Shown: positions 17,564 through 27,450, counted from the stretch's first letter. The stretch is 64,000 nucleotides of DNA from UBA7672 sp964529555 (GCA_964529555.1 CAZGWV010000001.1:89556-153555), one strand, 5' to 3'. A program made the numbers and translations. The notes: generated by a model not told the origin, from the sequence alone.

Positions 17564-18843
17564 TGGAACTTGCGATCCTGATGGGCGTGCTCGTCGTCCT
17601 GCTGGCGATCGGCGTGCCGGTGGCCTTTGCGCTGATGGGCGCGTCCATCGCATGTTTCCTCGCGCTCGATATACCGCTGGTCGTCGTGTTCCAGCGGATG
17701 GCGGCGGGCGTCAGCACCTTCTCGCTGATGGCGATCCCGTTCTTCGTTTTCGCGGGCGATCTCATGTATCGCGCCGGCATCGCCGACCGGCTGGTGCAGA
17801 TCGCCGAAGCGGCGTTCGGGCGGTCGCGCGGCGGGCTGGGCGTTGTGACGGTTGGCGCATCCACGCTCTTTGGCGCTGTGTCCGGCTCGGCCATCGCAAG
17901 TGCGTCGGCCATCGGCTCGACGATCATGCCGTCGATGAAGGCGAGGGGCTATGGCGAAGACTATGCAGTCAACGTGACGGCGACTGCGGCCATCGTCGGT
18001 CTGCTGATCCCGCCTTCCCACAACATGATCATCTATTCCGCGGCCAGCGGCATCGGCGTATCCATCGGCGACCTGTTCCTCGCCGGCGTGTTTCCCGGCA
18101 TCCTGACGGCGTTCCTGCTGGCGTTGGTCAGCTGGATGGTGGCGGTCAAGCGTGGTTATCCGCGCGGTTCATTCCCCGGCTGGGCGCCGTTCCTGCGCGC
18201 GATCATGCTGGCGATCCCCGGCCTTTTCGCAGCCGCGATCATCATGGGCGGCATCCTGTCAGGCATGTTCACTGCGACGGAGTCATCCGCGATCGCTGTT
18301 GTTTACACCATCGTCATCGGGGCATTTGCCTATCGTTCGCTCGGTTGGACGCGCTTCCGCGAGGCGGCCGCGCAGTCGGTGCGCATAACCGCGATGGTGC
18401 TGCTGATCATCGGGTCGGCAACCGCCTTCGGACACGCGCTCGCCATTCTCGAGGCCCCCGGACAACTCGCCAGTCTGATCACATCGATCACCGACAACCC
18501 CATCCTGGTGCTGCTGATCATCAATGTGATCCTGCTTCTGCTCGGCACGTTCATGGACATGTCGCCGCTGATCATCATCACCACGCCGATCCTGCTCCCC
18601 GTGGCGATCGATGTAGGCGTGGACCCGGTGCATTTCGGCATCATAATGATGCTGAATCTGGGCATCGGGCTGGTGACGCCGCCTGTGGGCTCTGTGCTGT
18701 TCGTCGCCTCCGCCATCGGCAAGACGCGGATGGAGACGGCGCTGCGAACGATATGGCCGTTCTATGGAGCCCTCGTCTTCGCGTTGTTGCTTGTGACTTT
18801 CTGGCCAGCCCTGTCGCTGGCGCTGCCGGGCTGGTTCAAATAG
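17563..18843 (+). CDS. dctM: TRAP transporter large permease subunit (DctM)
   Basis: A 426-residue, 11-12 segment permease. Family signatures are MAIPFFVFAGDLM near residue 60, VGASTLFGAVSGSAIASASAIGSTI, LLIPPSHNMIIY and GTFMDMSPLIIITTPILLPV near the C-terminus. It uses a sodium gradient to drive import of the ligand presented by DctP. The same DNA has an overlapping frame opening at 17041, but the ATG at 17563 follows the dctQ stop and gives the standard length. Confidence 0.95.
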   Translation: MELAILMGVLVVLLAIGVPVAFALMGASIACFLALDIPLVVVFQRMAAGVSTFSLMAIPFFVFAGDLMYRAGIADRLVQIAEAAFGRSRGGLGVVTVGASTLFGAVSGSAIASASAIGSTIMPSMKARGYGEDYAVNVTATAAIVGLLIPPSHNMIIYSAASGIGVSIGDLFLAGVFPGILTAFLLALVSWMVAVKRGYPRGSFPGWAPFLRAIMLAIPGLFAAAIIMGGILSGMFTATESSAIAVVYTIVIGAFAYRSLGWTRFREAAAQSVRITAMVLLIIGSATAFGHALAILEAPGQLASLITSITDNPILVLLIINVILLLLGTFMDMSPLIIITTPILLPVAIDVGVDPVHFGIIMMLNLGIGLVTPPVGSVLFVASAIGKTRMETALRTIWPFYGALVFALLLVTFWPALSLALPGWFK

Positions 18844-18855
18844 GTGGGGCTCGCG

Positions 18856-20226
18856 ATGCGGAGGCTTTCAGCCGCCATTGTCGGCCTGATCGCAAGCGCC
18901 TGTGTTGCGCCGGCGAACGCTCCCCAGCGAGCGTCCGCCTTGCATGGCGCCAGCATCGCTCCCCGGATGGTCGTGGTGGACCAGCGCGAGGTTTCGGTGG
19001 ACCAGGCGCCGCCGCACGGGGCCATTGGCATGAGCACGGCTTACCGCATCAGCGATGCGGCGCCCGGCCGGACGATGGAGTTCCGCCGCCGCGTGCTGCA
19101 CCCAGGGTCTGCGATCGGCGAGCACCCGATCGACCATGATGAAGTCTACTATGTGCTGGCGGGCCGGGGCGAAGTTGTTTCCGATGGAGAGACGCGAACG
19201 CTGACGGCGGGGATGGCGGCCTATCTCTATGACGGCGCTGTCGTGGGTATCCGGCAATTGGGGGACGAGCCGCTCGACCTTGTCATTTCCTATCCGCTGA
19301 AGCCGAAAGCGGATGGCTTCCTGGTCGATTCCGGCCGTGCGCCGGATCTCGAGATCGAGCTGTGGCCGGGCGGTGCGCCGGGCGGTGAGGCGGTGAACCT
19401 CTCCGAGCATGTGGTGGATCGCGACAATCCCCTCGGTCTTGCCGATCGCGCCGCGCACGATGTGACGCGGCCGACCCTGTCGGTGTTCCGCGCGGAACGG
19501 CCGGATGGATCGGCGATCCTGATCGTTCCTGGCGGCGGATATCGCTGGGTGGTGATCGACAAGGAGGGATTCGAAGGCGCGCGCTGGTTCTCGCGCCAGG
19601 GGGCTACCGTCTATGTGCTGAAGCATCGCCTGCCGCAACAGGGCTGGGCCGCTGGGCCGGACACGCCGCTGCAGGACGCGCAGCGCGCCATGCGGGTGAT
19701 CCGCTCGCGGGCGAACGCCGATGGCGTGGACCCGGCGCGTGTAATGGTGATGGGCTTTTCGGCTGGCGGGCATGTGGCGGGCTCGCTTGCCACGCGGTTC
19801 GACGCCAGCGTTTACGCAGCGCGCGATTCGGTGGACGAGTTGTCGGCGCGCCCTGACGCGGTGACGCTGATGTACCCCGTGGTGTCCATGAATGCAGACG
19901 TTGCGCATGCCGGGTCGCGCGAGAACCTTCTTGGGCGTGATCCGACGCAGGCGGCGGTGGAGAAGTATTCGCTGGAGACTGCGCCGCCAGCGACTATGCC
20001 GCCGACGCTGCTGATCCATGCGGCGGACGATGCCAGCGTGCCCGTCGCCAATGCGCTGTTGATGTTCGATGCGCTACGCAGGGCGGGCGTGCCGTCCGCG
20101 TTGCATGTATTCGACAGTGGAGGGCACGGCTTCGGACTGCGCGGCATCGACGACGACCCGCGCTCGGCCTGGCCGGGGCTCGTAATGGATTGGGGCCGCC
20201 GCAACGGCGTGTTCGCCAAGCCCTAG
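18856..20226 (+). CDS. Lipoprotein with cupin domain fused to alpha/beta-hydrolase (esterase)
   Basis: About 456 residues. A lipobox (ASAC) follows a short hydrophobic segment. Residues 30-145 form a cupin: EHPIDHDEVYYVLAGRGEV is motif 1, while the expected motif 2 histidine is missing (DGAVVGIRQLGDEP). Residues 155-456 are an acetyl-esterase/BD-FAE-like hydrolase with oxyanion loop IVPGGGYRW, nucleophile in GFSAGGHVAG, Asp in IHAADDASVP and His in GGHGFGL. It would deacylate sugars outside the cytoplasm. It follows dctM directly and is probably cotranscribed. KdgF-type cupins act on unsaturated uronates, so the fusion suits pectin use, but the cupin may be structural only. GTG at 18844 is an alternative start. 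Confidence 0.8.
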   Translation: MRRLSAAIVGLIASACVAPANAPQRASALHGASIAPRMVVVDQREVSVDQAPPHGAIGMSTAYRISDAAPGRTMEFRRRVLHPGSAIGEHPIDHDEVYYVLAGRGEVVSDGETRTLTAGMAAYLYDGAVVGIRQLGDEPLDLVISYPLKPKADGFLVDSGRAPDLEIELWPGGAPGGEAVNLSEHVVDRDNPLGLADRAAHDVTRPTLSVFRAERPDGSAILIVPGGGYRWVVIDKEGFEGARWFSRQGATVYVLKHRLPQQGWAAGPDTPLQDAQRAMRVIRSRANADGVDPARVMVMGFSAGGHVAGSLATRFDASVYAARDSVDELSARPDAVTLMYPVVSMNADVAHAGSRENLLGRDPTQAAVEKYSLETAPPATMPPTLLIHAADDASVPVANALLMFDALRRAGVPSALHVFDSGGHGFGLRGIDDDPRSAWPGLVMDWGRRNGVFAKP

Positions 20227-20238
20227 GCGCGCGGCGTT

Positions 20239-22011
20239 TCAGTCGATCGGGATCAACGGCAGCGTGAGCGCCGACGGCGTTGCGCCGCCCGTCAGGATCG
20301 TCACCGGGGGCGGCGCCTCGCGCAGTTGCGGGTCGGCAAAGGTGACGGTGACGCGAATCCGGTGGCCGGTTTTGAAGATGTAGGACATCGGCAGCAGGTC
20401 GAACTTCAGCTCGACAGGCTCGCTGGGGGGAACGGGTCTTGCGTCCGCCTGTGCAAAGGAATGCCACGGAAGACCGAGGTGATTGTAGGGCGGCTTGGCG
20501 AGCGCCCGGTGCGAAGCGCGCAGCCTGCCTAGCATCTGGTAGGAACGGGTCGATCCATCGGGGGCGACGTCTTCGATGCGCGCCATGACGTCGGTGTCGC
20601 CAGCGGTGGTTTTCAGCCAGAGCGTCATTTCCGGGTGGCCGGTGACTTCCATGTCCTGCACGAGCGCCGCCGTCTCGTAGATTGCGCCGCCGGTTACAAC
20701 CGGAACAGTCGTGGTGGTGGCGCCGGTTGGAGGGGACATCGGCGCCGTCCGCTCGGAGCGTGCGGGCGATTGCGTGCGATCGAGCGCGCCGCCTTCTGTC
20801 AAATAGAAGACCGTGCGCTGTTCATTGGCGATCGGCCATGTATCGCTGACGCGCCACTGGCTTTCCTTCGGTGCGTTGTAGGTGAAATAGGTAACGGCGG
20901 GTTCGTTCATCACGTTGTTGGGCTTGCCCTTCAGCCAGTAGTCGAAGAAGCGCAGCTCTTCGGTGACGAGATCAAATCCCGTTTCGTCTTTCACGGCAGA
21001 CCAGGCGCAGTGCGTCGCCGGGCCGACCAGAAGTTTCGTGTTGTTCCTGGGCAGGTTGTTGAAGGTGAAGAACGGGCCGTGGCGCGTTCCGGCCTCATCC
21101 CAGTTCGCTACTGACAGGACGCCGATGTCTGTGTCGATCAGCGCGTCCAGATAGGTGTGCGGGCTTGAGAGCTTCCACCATTCAAGGTTCGTGGCGGGTG
21201 ACAGGGAATCCTTGAACGGGACGACGCCGATACTGTCGAGGTTGTCCTTATGGCTGGCGATCGCGTCGATGAGCAGGGCGGCGCCGTCGGCTCCGTCCAC
21301 GGCGACGGCCCGCCTGTCGCGTCCTGCTATGGCGGAGTTCTCGCCGGACTGGCCGGGAGGCGCCTGCGGCCGGGGGCTCGCGACGCCGCCGACGGTGGTG
21401 AAATGATAGGCGTCGAATTCGGCGCTCATCGGGATCACGGCCTTCAGCGATGGAGGCCGCGTCGTCAGCGCCTGCATCTGACTCCCGCCGGTGGCCGAGC
21501 AGCCCCACATGCCGATGCGTCCGTTCGACCATGATTGGGCGGCGAACCATTCGGTGACATCGTAGGCATCCCACCTTGCTTCGTTCACCCATTCGCCCCT
21601 GTTGTAGGCGATGTTCTTGCCGAAGCTGGCATAGACGCCCCGGAAGTCGACGACGGCGACGTTGTATCCGTGAGGCGCGAGACGAAGCGCGTAACCCGGA
21701 TACGTTTCAGCCGCTTCACCCGAGTTGTAGACACGACGATTGTACGGCGAGTGCATCCAGACGACGGGAAGTTTTTCTGTTGCCGCCTCGCCGGCCTGCG
21801 TGGGACGGTAGAGATCGACGGCGAGCTTCGTGCCGTCGCGCATGGGGATATAGAACGAGGAACGTTCGTAGCCATCGTATGTCGCCTCGGACCAGCCGAC
21901 GTATTCGTTGGGCCGCGATACCTTGCCGTCCGGCGTGACCGCCATTTGCGGCGTCGCGGCGCACGCGGCGGCCAGAAATGCGATGGACGTGATACAGGCC
22001 GCGATGCGCAT
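20239..22011 (-). CDS. CocE/NonD-family hydrolase lipoprotein (S15-like)
   Basis: A 590-residue hydrolase. The start ATG at 22011 gives a lipoprotein signal with lipobox AAAC. The alpha/beta-hydrolase domain carries RDGTKLAVDLYRP, VVDFRGVYAS and the nucleophile Ser in GMWGCSATGGS. It also has an Asp in SVANWDEAG and a His in VGPATHCAWSA. A C-terminal jelly-roll domain (X-Pro dipeptidyl peptidase C-terminal type) follows from about residue 370. Members cleave esters, amides or acyl groups; the substrate is unknown. It ends 12 bp from the cupin-esterase, convergently, and is the last gene of a minus-strand set starting with the TetR gene. Confidence 0.88.
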   Translation of the reverse strand: MRIAACITSIAFLAAACAATPQMAVTPDGKVSRPNEYVGWSEATYDGYERSSFYIPMRDGTKLAVDLYRPTQAGEAATEKLPVVWMHSPYNRRVYNSGEAAETYPGYALRLAPHGYNVAVVDFRGVYASFGKNIAYNRGEWVNEARWDAYDVTEWFAAQSWSNGRIGMWGCSATGGSQMQALTTRPPSLKAVIPMSAEFDAYHFTTVGGVASPRPQAPPGQSGENSAIAGRDRRAVAVDGADGAALLIDAIASHKDNLDSIGVVPFKDSLSPATNLEWWKLSSPHTYLDALIDTDIGVLSVANWDEAGTRHGPFFTFNNLPRNNTKLLVGPATHCAWSAVKDETGFDLVTEELRFFDYWLKGKPNNVMNEPAVTYFTYNAPKESQWRVSDTWPIANEQRTVFYLTEGGALDRTQSPARSERTAPMSPPTGATTTTVPVVTGGAIYETAALVQDMEVTGHPEMTLWLKTTAGDTDVMARIEDVAPDGSTRSYQMLGRLRASHRALAKPPYNHLGLPWHSFAQADARPVPPSEPVELKFDLLPMSYIFKTGHRIRVTVTFADPQLREAPPPVTILTGGATPSALTLPLIPID

Positions 22012-22361
22012 ATTCAGCTCCCCGCCGGGCCGCTGCGTGGCGGGCCGTGCATTCGATGCGCGCCAGTATTCGGATGCCAGGCAGGTTAGGCAAGAACAAA
22101 CCGTCACATCTGACGGCCTTGTGCGCTGGGTGCGCGGGCCGTAACGATCTCAGGGAGCGTGGAAGCTGGCCTTTGCGTGGGCGCCGTTCTGGTATTCGGC
22201 TGGCCGCAGCGGCAAGGGCGAGTTGCTTCGATGTGCGCCCCTGCACCCCCTGCCGGAGACGGTTCCCGGATTTCCGCGCCCGGCGATCGGGTCGCCGATC
22301 TGAAGCCCTGGCGCTATCGGCATAGCGCCAGGACTCCCTGTTTTCCGACCGGGCTGAAAGT
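22012..22361. other. Intergenic region with a hairpin
   Basis: 350 bp between sulfatase and the downstream hydrolase on the same strand. I see no gene. CCTGGCGCTAT-CGGC-ATAGCGCCAGG at 22307-22332 forms an 11-bp perfect stem and may end or attenuate the sulfatase transcript. It lacks a good T-run, so read-through into the hydrolase is possible. Confidence 0.5.
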
Positions 22362-23903
22362 CTAGTTGGCCCAGTAGATGTATTCCGCATCATCGCCCGC
22401 GCCTTCGAGATAGCCATCGATATCGATGCGCGAGCGTGCGGTGGCGCCCCATGCGGGCGGCACATATTTGGTTTCCTGCGTTGCGTAGAGTGCCTGCAGC
22501 TCTTTCACCTTCTCCGGGAATTTCTCAGCGACGTTGAAACGCTCGGTCGGGTCGGTGGCGAGATCGTACAGCCAGACGCGATTCGGGAATTTTGCGGTCT
22601 GCAACTTCCAGTCGCCGTGGCGGATCGCGCGATAGTCTTCCTTGCGCCAATAGAAGGTCCGGTCCAGCAGGCTGTCCGGCGCCTCGCCCGTGAGAGCGGG
22701 CAGGATGTTCATACCGTCATACTCGCGATCCGTCGGCATCGCGCCGCCGGCAGCCGCAACGAAGGTCGGGAAGAAATCGAGACTGGAGGCGACGCCCGGC
22801 AGGATCGTGCCGGGCTTCACCTTGGCCGGCCACTGCATCAGGAACGGCACGTTGAGGCCGCCTTCGAAGTAGCTGGTTTTCCAGCCGCGGAAGGGCAGAT
22901 TCTCGGTCGGCACATGGTGATACAGAGCGCCGCCATTGTCGCTGGTGAAGACGAGAATGGTATTCTCAAAAAGGCCATCCGCCTTCAGCTTCGCGATCAC
23001 GCGGCCGATCTGCGCATCCATCGACTCGATCATTGCATAATAGGTGCGCGCCCGCTCATCCTTGATGTGGGACAGACGGTTGTAGTCCGCCATCGGCGCC
23101 TGGATCGGATTGTGCGGCGCGTTGAAGGCCAGGTAGAGGAAGAACGGCTTCTCCTTGTTGCGGTCGATGAAGCCGACAGCCTCGTCGCCCAACTCTTCCG
23201 TCATGTATTTCTTCGCCGGCTCCGGCTTGCCATTGCGCCAGATGTTGGTGGTGAGATTGGCGTGCAGATAGCCGTCGATGCCGCTCCACGGCAGCAGCAC
23301 GGTCTTGACGGTCGGATCGTCGCTTTTTGCGAACATCGCCGCACCGCCGGGGAAGCCGACGAACTCGTCAAAGCCGCGCTCGGTCGGCGCGAGGACGGGC
23401 GAGGTGCCGAGGTGCCACTTGCCAACGATGCCGTTGTGATAGCCCTGCGCCTTGAGCGCATCGGCCAGCGTGACCTCCGTGAGCGGCAGGCCGTTCTTCT
23501 CCGGCGGCGGCGGCTCGGTCTGCGGCAGCATGAGCGGCGGATGCTGTTCCTTCGCATACGTCCCGTCGCGCGCGCGCGCGAAGCCGGGGAGATTCGGCAG
23601 CCACTCGAAGCCGTAGCGCGAGAAGTTGCGCCCCGTCATCAACGCCGCACGGGATGTCGAGCAAACAGCGTCGCCGCTATAGCCGGTCTGGAAACGCGCG
23701 CCGTTGTGGCCGATCGAGTCGATGTGTGGCGTCTTCACCATCGGGTTGCCGTTGATCGACACATCGTTGTGTCCAAGGTCGTCGGCGATGATGAGCACGA
23801 TGTTGGGCGGGCCGTCCGCTCGTGCAGCGGGCTTGGCGGGCTCTCCACCGTCTCCGCACGCTGTGGCGGCAAGAGCCGCGGCGAGTACCGTCGCTATCCG
23901 CAT
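22362..23903 (-). CDS. Sulfatase lipoprotein
   Basis: A 513-residue type I sulfatase with a lipoprotein signal (lipobox ATAC) from the ATG at 23903. The metal site begins with NIVLIIADDLGHNDVS. The catalytic cysteine, to be converted to formylglycine, is in DAVCSTSRAALMTGR. The usual C-x-P/A-x-R core has Thr in the third place (CSTSR), a mild deviation. Other family marks are VGKWHLGTSP, AFNAPHNPIQAP and FTSDNGG. It hydrolyses sulfate esters, probably on a polysaccharide or steroid. A formylglycine-generating enzyme is encoded at 28420-29364 and would activate it. Confidence 0.93.
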   Translation of the reverse strand: MRIATVLAAALAATACGDGGEPAKPAARADGPPNIVLIIADDLGHNDVSINGNPMVKTPHIDSIGHNGARFQTGYSGDAVCSTSRAALMTGRNFSRYGFEWLPNLPGFARARDGTYAKEQHPPLMLPQTEPPPPEKNGLPLTEVTLADALKAQGYHNGIVGKWHLGTSPVLAPTERGFDEFVGFPGGAAMFAKSDDPTVKTVLLPWSGIDGYLHANLTTNIWRNGKPEPAKKYMTEELGDEAVGFIDRNKEKPFFLYLAFNAPHNPIQAPMADYNRLSHIKDERARTYYAMIESMDAQIGRVIAKLKADGLFENTILVFTSDNGGALYHHVPTENLPFRGWKTSYFEGGLNVPFLMQWPAKVKPGTILPGVASSLDFFPTFVAAAGGAMPTDREYDGMNILPALTGEAPDSLLDRTFYWRKEDYRAIRHGDWKLQTAKFPNRVWLYDLATDPTERFNVAEKFPEKVKELQALYATQETKYVPPAWGATARSRIDIDGYLEGAGDDAEYIYWAN

Positions 23904-23963
23904 GTGGGTTCTCCGTTTCGTTCCAGCATTGATCGCGCTGGGCGCGTTATCGTCCAGCATTTT

Positions 23964-24974
23964 CTAACCGAGCAGCGGCCCGAGGCATCCGGTGCGTTCG
24001 AGCAGCGGATCGAGCGAAGCGCGCGCCGCGTCAGGTAACGCTGCGTAGCTCTTGCGGAGCGTCTGCAGGCATTTTGCCTGGTATCTGAACGTGCCCTGCG
24101 TCCACGGCTTGCCCAGCAGCCCGACGGTGAACATCTCCTGGCCAGCTTCAGCGGCGCGCGCATTGGCGACTAGAAAGGGGAAATAGACCCGGCCGGCGAA
24201 GTCGAGCAGTTTCTCGATAGCCGGTGGTCGTGGTGAGGCGGTATCGCGCCAGCTTCCATCCACGCCAGACGCATCATCGATCTGCATCAGCCAGCGTGTC
24301 GTGAAGGGCGCGATCTCGCGCAGGAGATCGTTCGGCGTCGGATCGACGATCAGTTGCGAGAGCTGCCCGTACCACGAGAATTCCGCAAGGCTCGGGCGCG
24401 AGCCGAACAGATAGGGCTGCTGCAGGATATGATCCTCCAGGATGCCGAGAATCATGCGCAGCGTCTCATCGATCAGCGGCGCGTTCTCCGGCGTGCAGCC
24501 GACGATCGGCATGCGGCCAACCTGCCGGTCGCGGAAGGCGTCGGCAAAAGCCTTGATGTGCGGATAGCCGCCGCCGCGCAAACGGTCGAAGGCCAGCCAC
24601 TCGCTCATCTGCTTCTGGTCGCGCGGCAGATACCAGCGCATGTGAAACATGAATTTCGTTCCCCACTCGTCGGCCATGTCCTCAAGCAGGGAGGCGAGGA
24701 AGTTGTCGGCGGGATCGGCGGGAACAATGCTGCGCTGGCCGGGATGAAGCGCCTCGAGTTCGTGCAGCATCGGCGTTGAATCGTTGCGATAGCTGCCGTT
24801 CGGATACTGGATGACGGGGATCACGGGCACCTTCACCGCGCTGCGTTCGCGGTCGTGCTCGGGAGTGATCAGGATCCAGGTATGCGGAATGTGGCGATAG
24901 CGCATGATCGCGCGCATCTTCAGCGAGTAGGGCGAGCCAAGCGCGCCAAGAATGCGATACGGTTTCTGTGTCAT
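23964..24974 (-). CDS. Glutathione S-transferase-family protein
   Basis: A 336-residue protein. The N-terminal 80 residues resemble a thioredoxin-fold GST domain: RILGALGSPYSLKMRAIMRY with Ser and Pro in the active loop, then VPVIPVIQYPNGSYRNDST, the cis-Pro and the glutathione gamma-glutamyl-binding Ser. The all-alpha C-terminal half is longer than usual. Glutathione conjugation or reductive removal of a leaving group is possible; the substrate is unknown. It lies 60 bp before the sulfatase and after a strong terminator, so it may have its own promoter. Confidence 0.75.
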   Translation of the reverse strand: MTQKPYRILGALGSPYSLKMRAIMRYRHIPHTWILITPEHDRERSAVKVPVIPVIQYPNGSYRNDSTPMLHELEALHPGQRSIVPADPADNFLASLLEDMADEWGTKFMFHMRWYLPRDQKQMSEWLAFDRLRGGGYPHIKAFADAFRDRQVGRMPIVGCTPENAPLIDETLRMILGILEDHILQQPYLFGSRPSLAEFSWYGQLSQLIVDPTPNDLLREIAPFTTRWLMQIDDASGVDGSWRDTASPRPPAIEKLLDFAGRVYFPFLVANARAAEAGQEMFTVGLLGKPWTQGTFRYQAKCLQTLRKSYAALPDAARASLDPLLERTGCLGPLLG

Positions 24975-24985
24975 GGTCCCGCTGC

Positions 24986-25021
24986 AAAAAAGGGCGGCTG
25001 CCCGGCCGGCGCCGGGCAGCC
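24986..25021 (-). terminator. Rho-independent terminator of the TonB receptor gene
   Basis: On the minus strand GGCTGCCCGG pairs with CCGGGCAGCC (24996-25021) and is followed by GCCC and six T (24986-24991). It lies 7 bp after the receptor stop. A textbook intrinsic terminator. Confidence 0.85.
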
Positions 25022-25027
25022 ACAGGC

Positions 25028-27394
25028 CTAGTACTTGACGGTGAGTTCGACGCCGTACGTGCGCGGTGCGCCGTACCAGCCGATGAAGCCGCGCGCGGCA
25101 GCCGTTCCGCCAGCACTGATGAAAGCGGCCACGGGTTGAGGCGCGCCTTCAACATAGTAAGCCTCGTTCGCGAGGTTGCGGCCCCACAGGGAGACCTGCC
25201 AGCGACCGTCGTCCGGGCCCACCGATGTGCGCAGGTTCCAGAGTTGATAGCCGTCGACCTGGAGCGACGGGTCCAGTGTCGGCTCGACGTTGTAGTCTGT
25301 CGTGAAGGTGACCTCGCCACGGGTCGTCCAGAACAGGTCATTGCCCAGCGGCTGTTCCCACGCAGCGCCGAACGAGCCTTTGAACTCCGGCGACTTCTCG
25401 GGCGTCATGCCATTATAGTTGCAGGTGTTGGGCAGCAGACCGTCAGGCGTGCGCCCGATTGCGCATTGGCCCGAGGGGCGATCCGTGTATTCGGCGTTCA
25501 TCCAGCCAAGCGAGCCGTCGAGCGTCAGCTGATCCGTCACGGCAGCGCGGAAATCGAGCTCGATGCCGTTGACCTGGCGCTGGCCAGCATTGCCGACGAT
25601 GAAGCCGGTGCCGGTCACCGGGTTGAGAACGGACTCCTGGAAATCGTTCAGCTCCATATTGTACGCCGTGGCGTTCAGCACCATGCGATTGTCGAACAGC
25701 CTGCTCTTGATGCCGGCCTCGTAGGTGAACGAGGTTTCTTCCTCGAATTCCACCGGATCAGTCGCGCTGCCGCGCCTGCTGTTGAAGCCGCCGGCCTTGA
25801 CGCCGGTGGACGCCGTGGCGAACAGCAGGATGTCGTCGCTGAGGCGGTACTTGGTGTTGAGCTGCCAGGTGACGTTGTCTTCCTCGCGCTCCTGCAGGCC
25901 CGGAGTGTAGGCGCGCTGGACTGCGTTGAAGGTCGGGCTCGCGGCCGGCGAGTTGGTGTGCGAGATGTTGACCCGCTTGTCGTCCTTCGAGAAGCGCAGG
26001 CCGCCCGTGAACGACAGGTCTTCGCTGACGTTCCAGGTCACCGTGCCGAAGGCGGCGATGCTGTTGGTCGTCTGGTCGAAGAGCGAATAACCAGAATCGC
26101 CTACCGTGAACAGGCATGGCGCTGCGCCACAGACTGCTGGCGGGAACAGGCGGTTCGCGCCCGGCCCGATCCAGATCGTGTTCGTGTAGACCGTGTCCTG
26201 CGCATAGAAGAACAGGCCGCCGAGATATTCGATCGCGCCGCCAGTGGGCGAGGCGAGGCGAAGTTCCTGGCTCCACGAGTTGTTGATCTGCTGCTGGAAG
26301 TTGCGCGTCACCGTTTGCGGCAGACTGTCGACCGCGATTTCGACATTGTTGTTCCAGTATTCGAACGCCGAGATCGATGTCAGCGTGTGGCCGTCGCCAA
26401 GATCCTTGGTGACGTCGGCCGAAAGGCCCCACGTCATGGTCTTGTCGTTGCCGACATCGTCGGCATCGACGACGAAATCGTGGTCGTCGTAGTTGCGGAA
26501 CGGGAAGCCAAGCGCCGTTTGTGCGGCCAGGAAGCCCGGCGTTGCTATGCCCATCGGGCCGGTCGGGTCGATCTGCTCGCCGACGCAGCAGTTCTGCTCG
26601 AAGGCAGACCAGTGGCCGATGACGTTGATTTCCCAGCCGTCGCCAGGATCGAACAGCAGGCGGCCGCGAACGCCCTTGCCGCTGTAGTTGTTGGTGTCTT
26701 CGCCCGTAAAGAGGTTTTCGACATAGCCGCCGCGATCGCGCCACCAGCCCGAGATGCGGCCCGCCACGCCTTCGCCAAGGCCGCCGCCGATATAGCCGGC
26801 TGCGTTATACGAATCATGGCTGCCCGCGCCGACGCGCAGCTGGGCCGAGAAATCCTCGTCCGGCTTCTGCGTCGTGATGTTGATCGCGCCGACCGGCGTG
26901 TTGCGGCCATAGAGCGTGCCTTGCGGCCCGCGCAGGACTTCCACGGAGGAGACGTCCAGAAGCTCGCCCTGGATCATGCCGCCGGAGGGCAGGTACACGC
27001 CATCAAGGAAGACGCCGACGCTGGTCTCGATGCCGGGATTGGTGCCCGACGAGCCGATGCCGCGGATGACGACGGACGTGTTGCGCAGGTTGTTCGAGGA
27101 ATCGATCTGCAGGCCGGCAACGGATGTTGCGAGGTCGGTCATATTCGTGATGCCGGCTGCTTCGATCTGTTCGGCGCCGAACGCCGTGACCGACATCGGG
27201 ACATCCTGGATATCCTCGGCGCGCTTCTGCGCCGTGATGATCACGCGGTCGAGTCCGCCGCTTTCAGTTTCGGCGGGTGGGGTTTCCTGCGCAAAAGCCG
27301 GCGCGCCGATCAACGCAATGGCTGCAACCGAGCAAAAGAGTACCCTCGTGCGGGACAGGGTGCTGTCGCCGCACTGCAATGTAGGCCGTGCCAT
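25028..27394 (-). CDS. TonB-dependent receptor
   Basis: A 788-residue outer-membrane receptor. The signal peptide ends near GAPAFAQE, followed by a TonB-box-like DRVIITAQKR. The plug has DVPMSVTAFGAEQIEAAGI, SVVIRGIGSSGTNPG, VGVFLDGVYLP and VEVLRGPQGTLYGRNTPVGAINI. The barrel ends in an aromatic-rich strand (YGVELTVKY). This receptor group takes up many hydrophobic and siderophore-like ligands, so the ligand cannot be named. The gene lies downstream of a TetR-type regulator on the same strand, with 56 bp between, and upstream of the GST and sulfatase genes. Confidence 0.93.
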   Translation of the reverse strand: MARPTLQCGDSTLSRTRVLFCSVAAIALIGAPAFAQETPPAETESGGLDRVIITAQKRAEDIQDVPMSVTAFGAEQIEAAGITNMTDLATSVAGLQIDSSNNLRNTSVVIRGIGSSGTNPGIETSVGVFLDGVYLPSGGMIQGELLDVSSVEVLRGPQGTLYGRNTPVGAINITTQKPDEDFSAQLRVGAGSHDSYNAAGYIGGGLGEGVAGRISGWWRDRGGYVENLFTGEDTNNYSGKGVRGRLLFDPGDGWEINVIGHWSAFEQNCCVGEQIDPTGPMGIATPGFLAAQTALGFPFRNYDDHDFVVDADDVGNDKTMTWGLSADVTKDLGDGHTLTSISAFEYWNNNVEIAVDSLPQTVTRNFQQQINNSWSQELRLASPTGGAIEYLGGLFFYAQDTVYTNTIWIGPGANRLFPPAVCGAAPCLFTVGDSGYSLFDQTTNSIAAFGTVTWNVSEDLSFTGGLRFSKDDKRVNISHTNSPAASPTFNAVQRAYTPGLQEREEDNVTWQLNTKYRLSDDILLFATASTGVKAGGFNSRRGSATDPVEFEEETSFTYEAGIKSRLFDNRMVLNATAYNMELNDFQESVLNPVTGTGFIVGNAGQRQVNGIELDFRAAVTDQLTLDGSLGWMNAEYTDRPSGQCAIGRTPDGLLPNTCNYNGMTPEKSPEFKGSFGAAWEQPLGNDLFWTTRGEVTFTTDYNVEPTLDPSLQVDGYQLWNLRTSVGPDDGRWQVSLWGRNLANEAYYVEGAPQPVAAFISAGGTAAARGFIGWYGAPRTYGVELTVKY

Positions 27395-27450
27395 GAGTCC
27401 GTCTCCCTATGTATGCGTCCGGTCTGATGCCGGCGCTTTGAGCAGTTTCA

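Noticed and set aside
22617..24038. Plus-strand frame opposite the sulfatase
   Set aside because: Shadow of a clear sulfatase; no recognisable protein features.
24968..27427. Long plus-strand open frame (over 800 codons) opposite the TonB receptor
   Set aside because: It is an antisense shadow caused by high GC; the minus-strand frame has a signal peptide, plug and barrel motifs.
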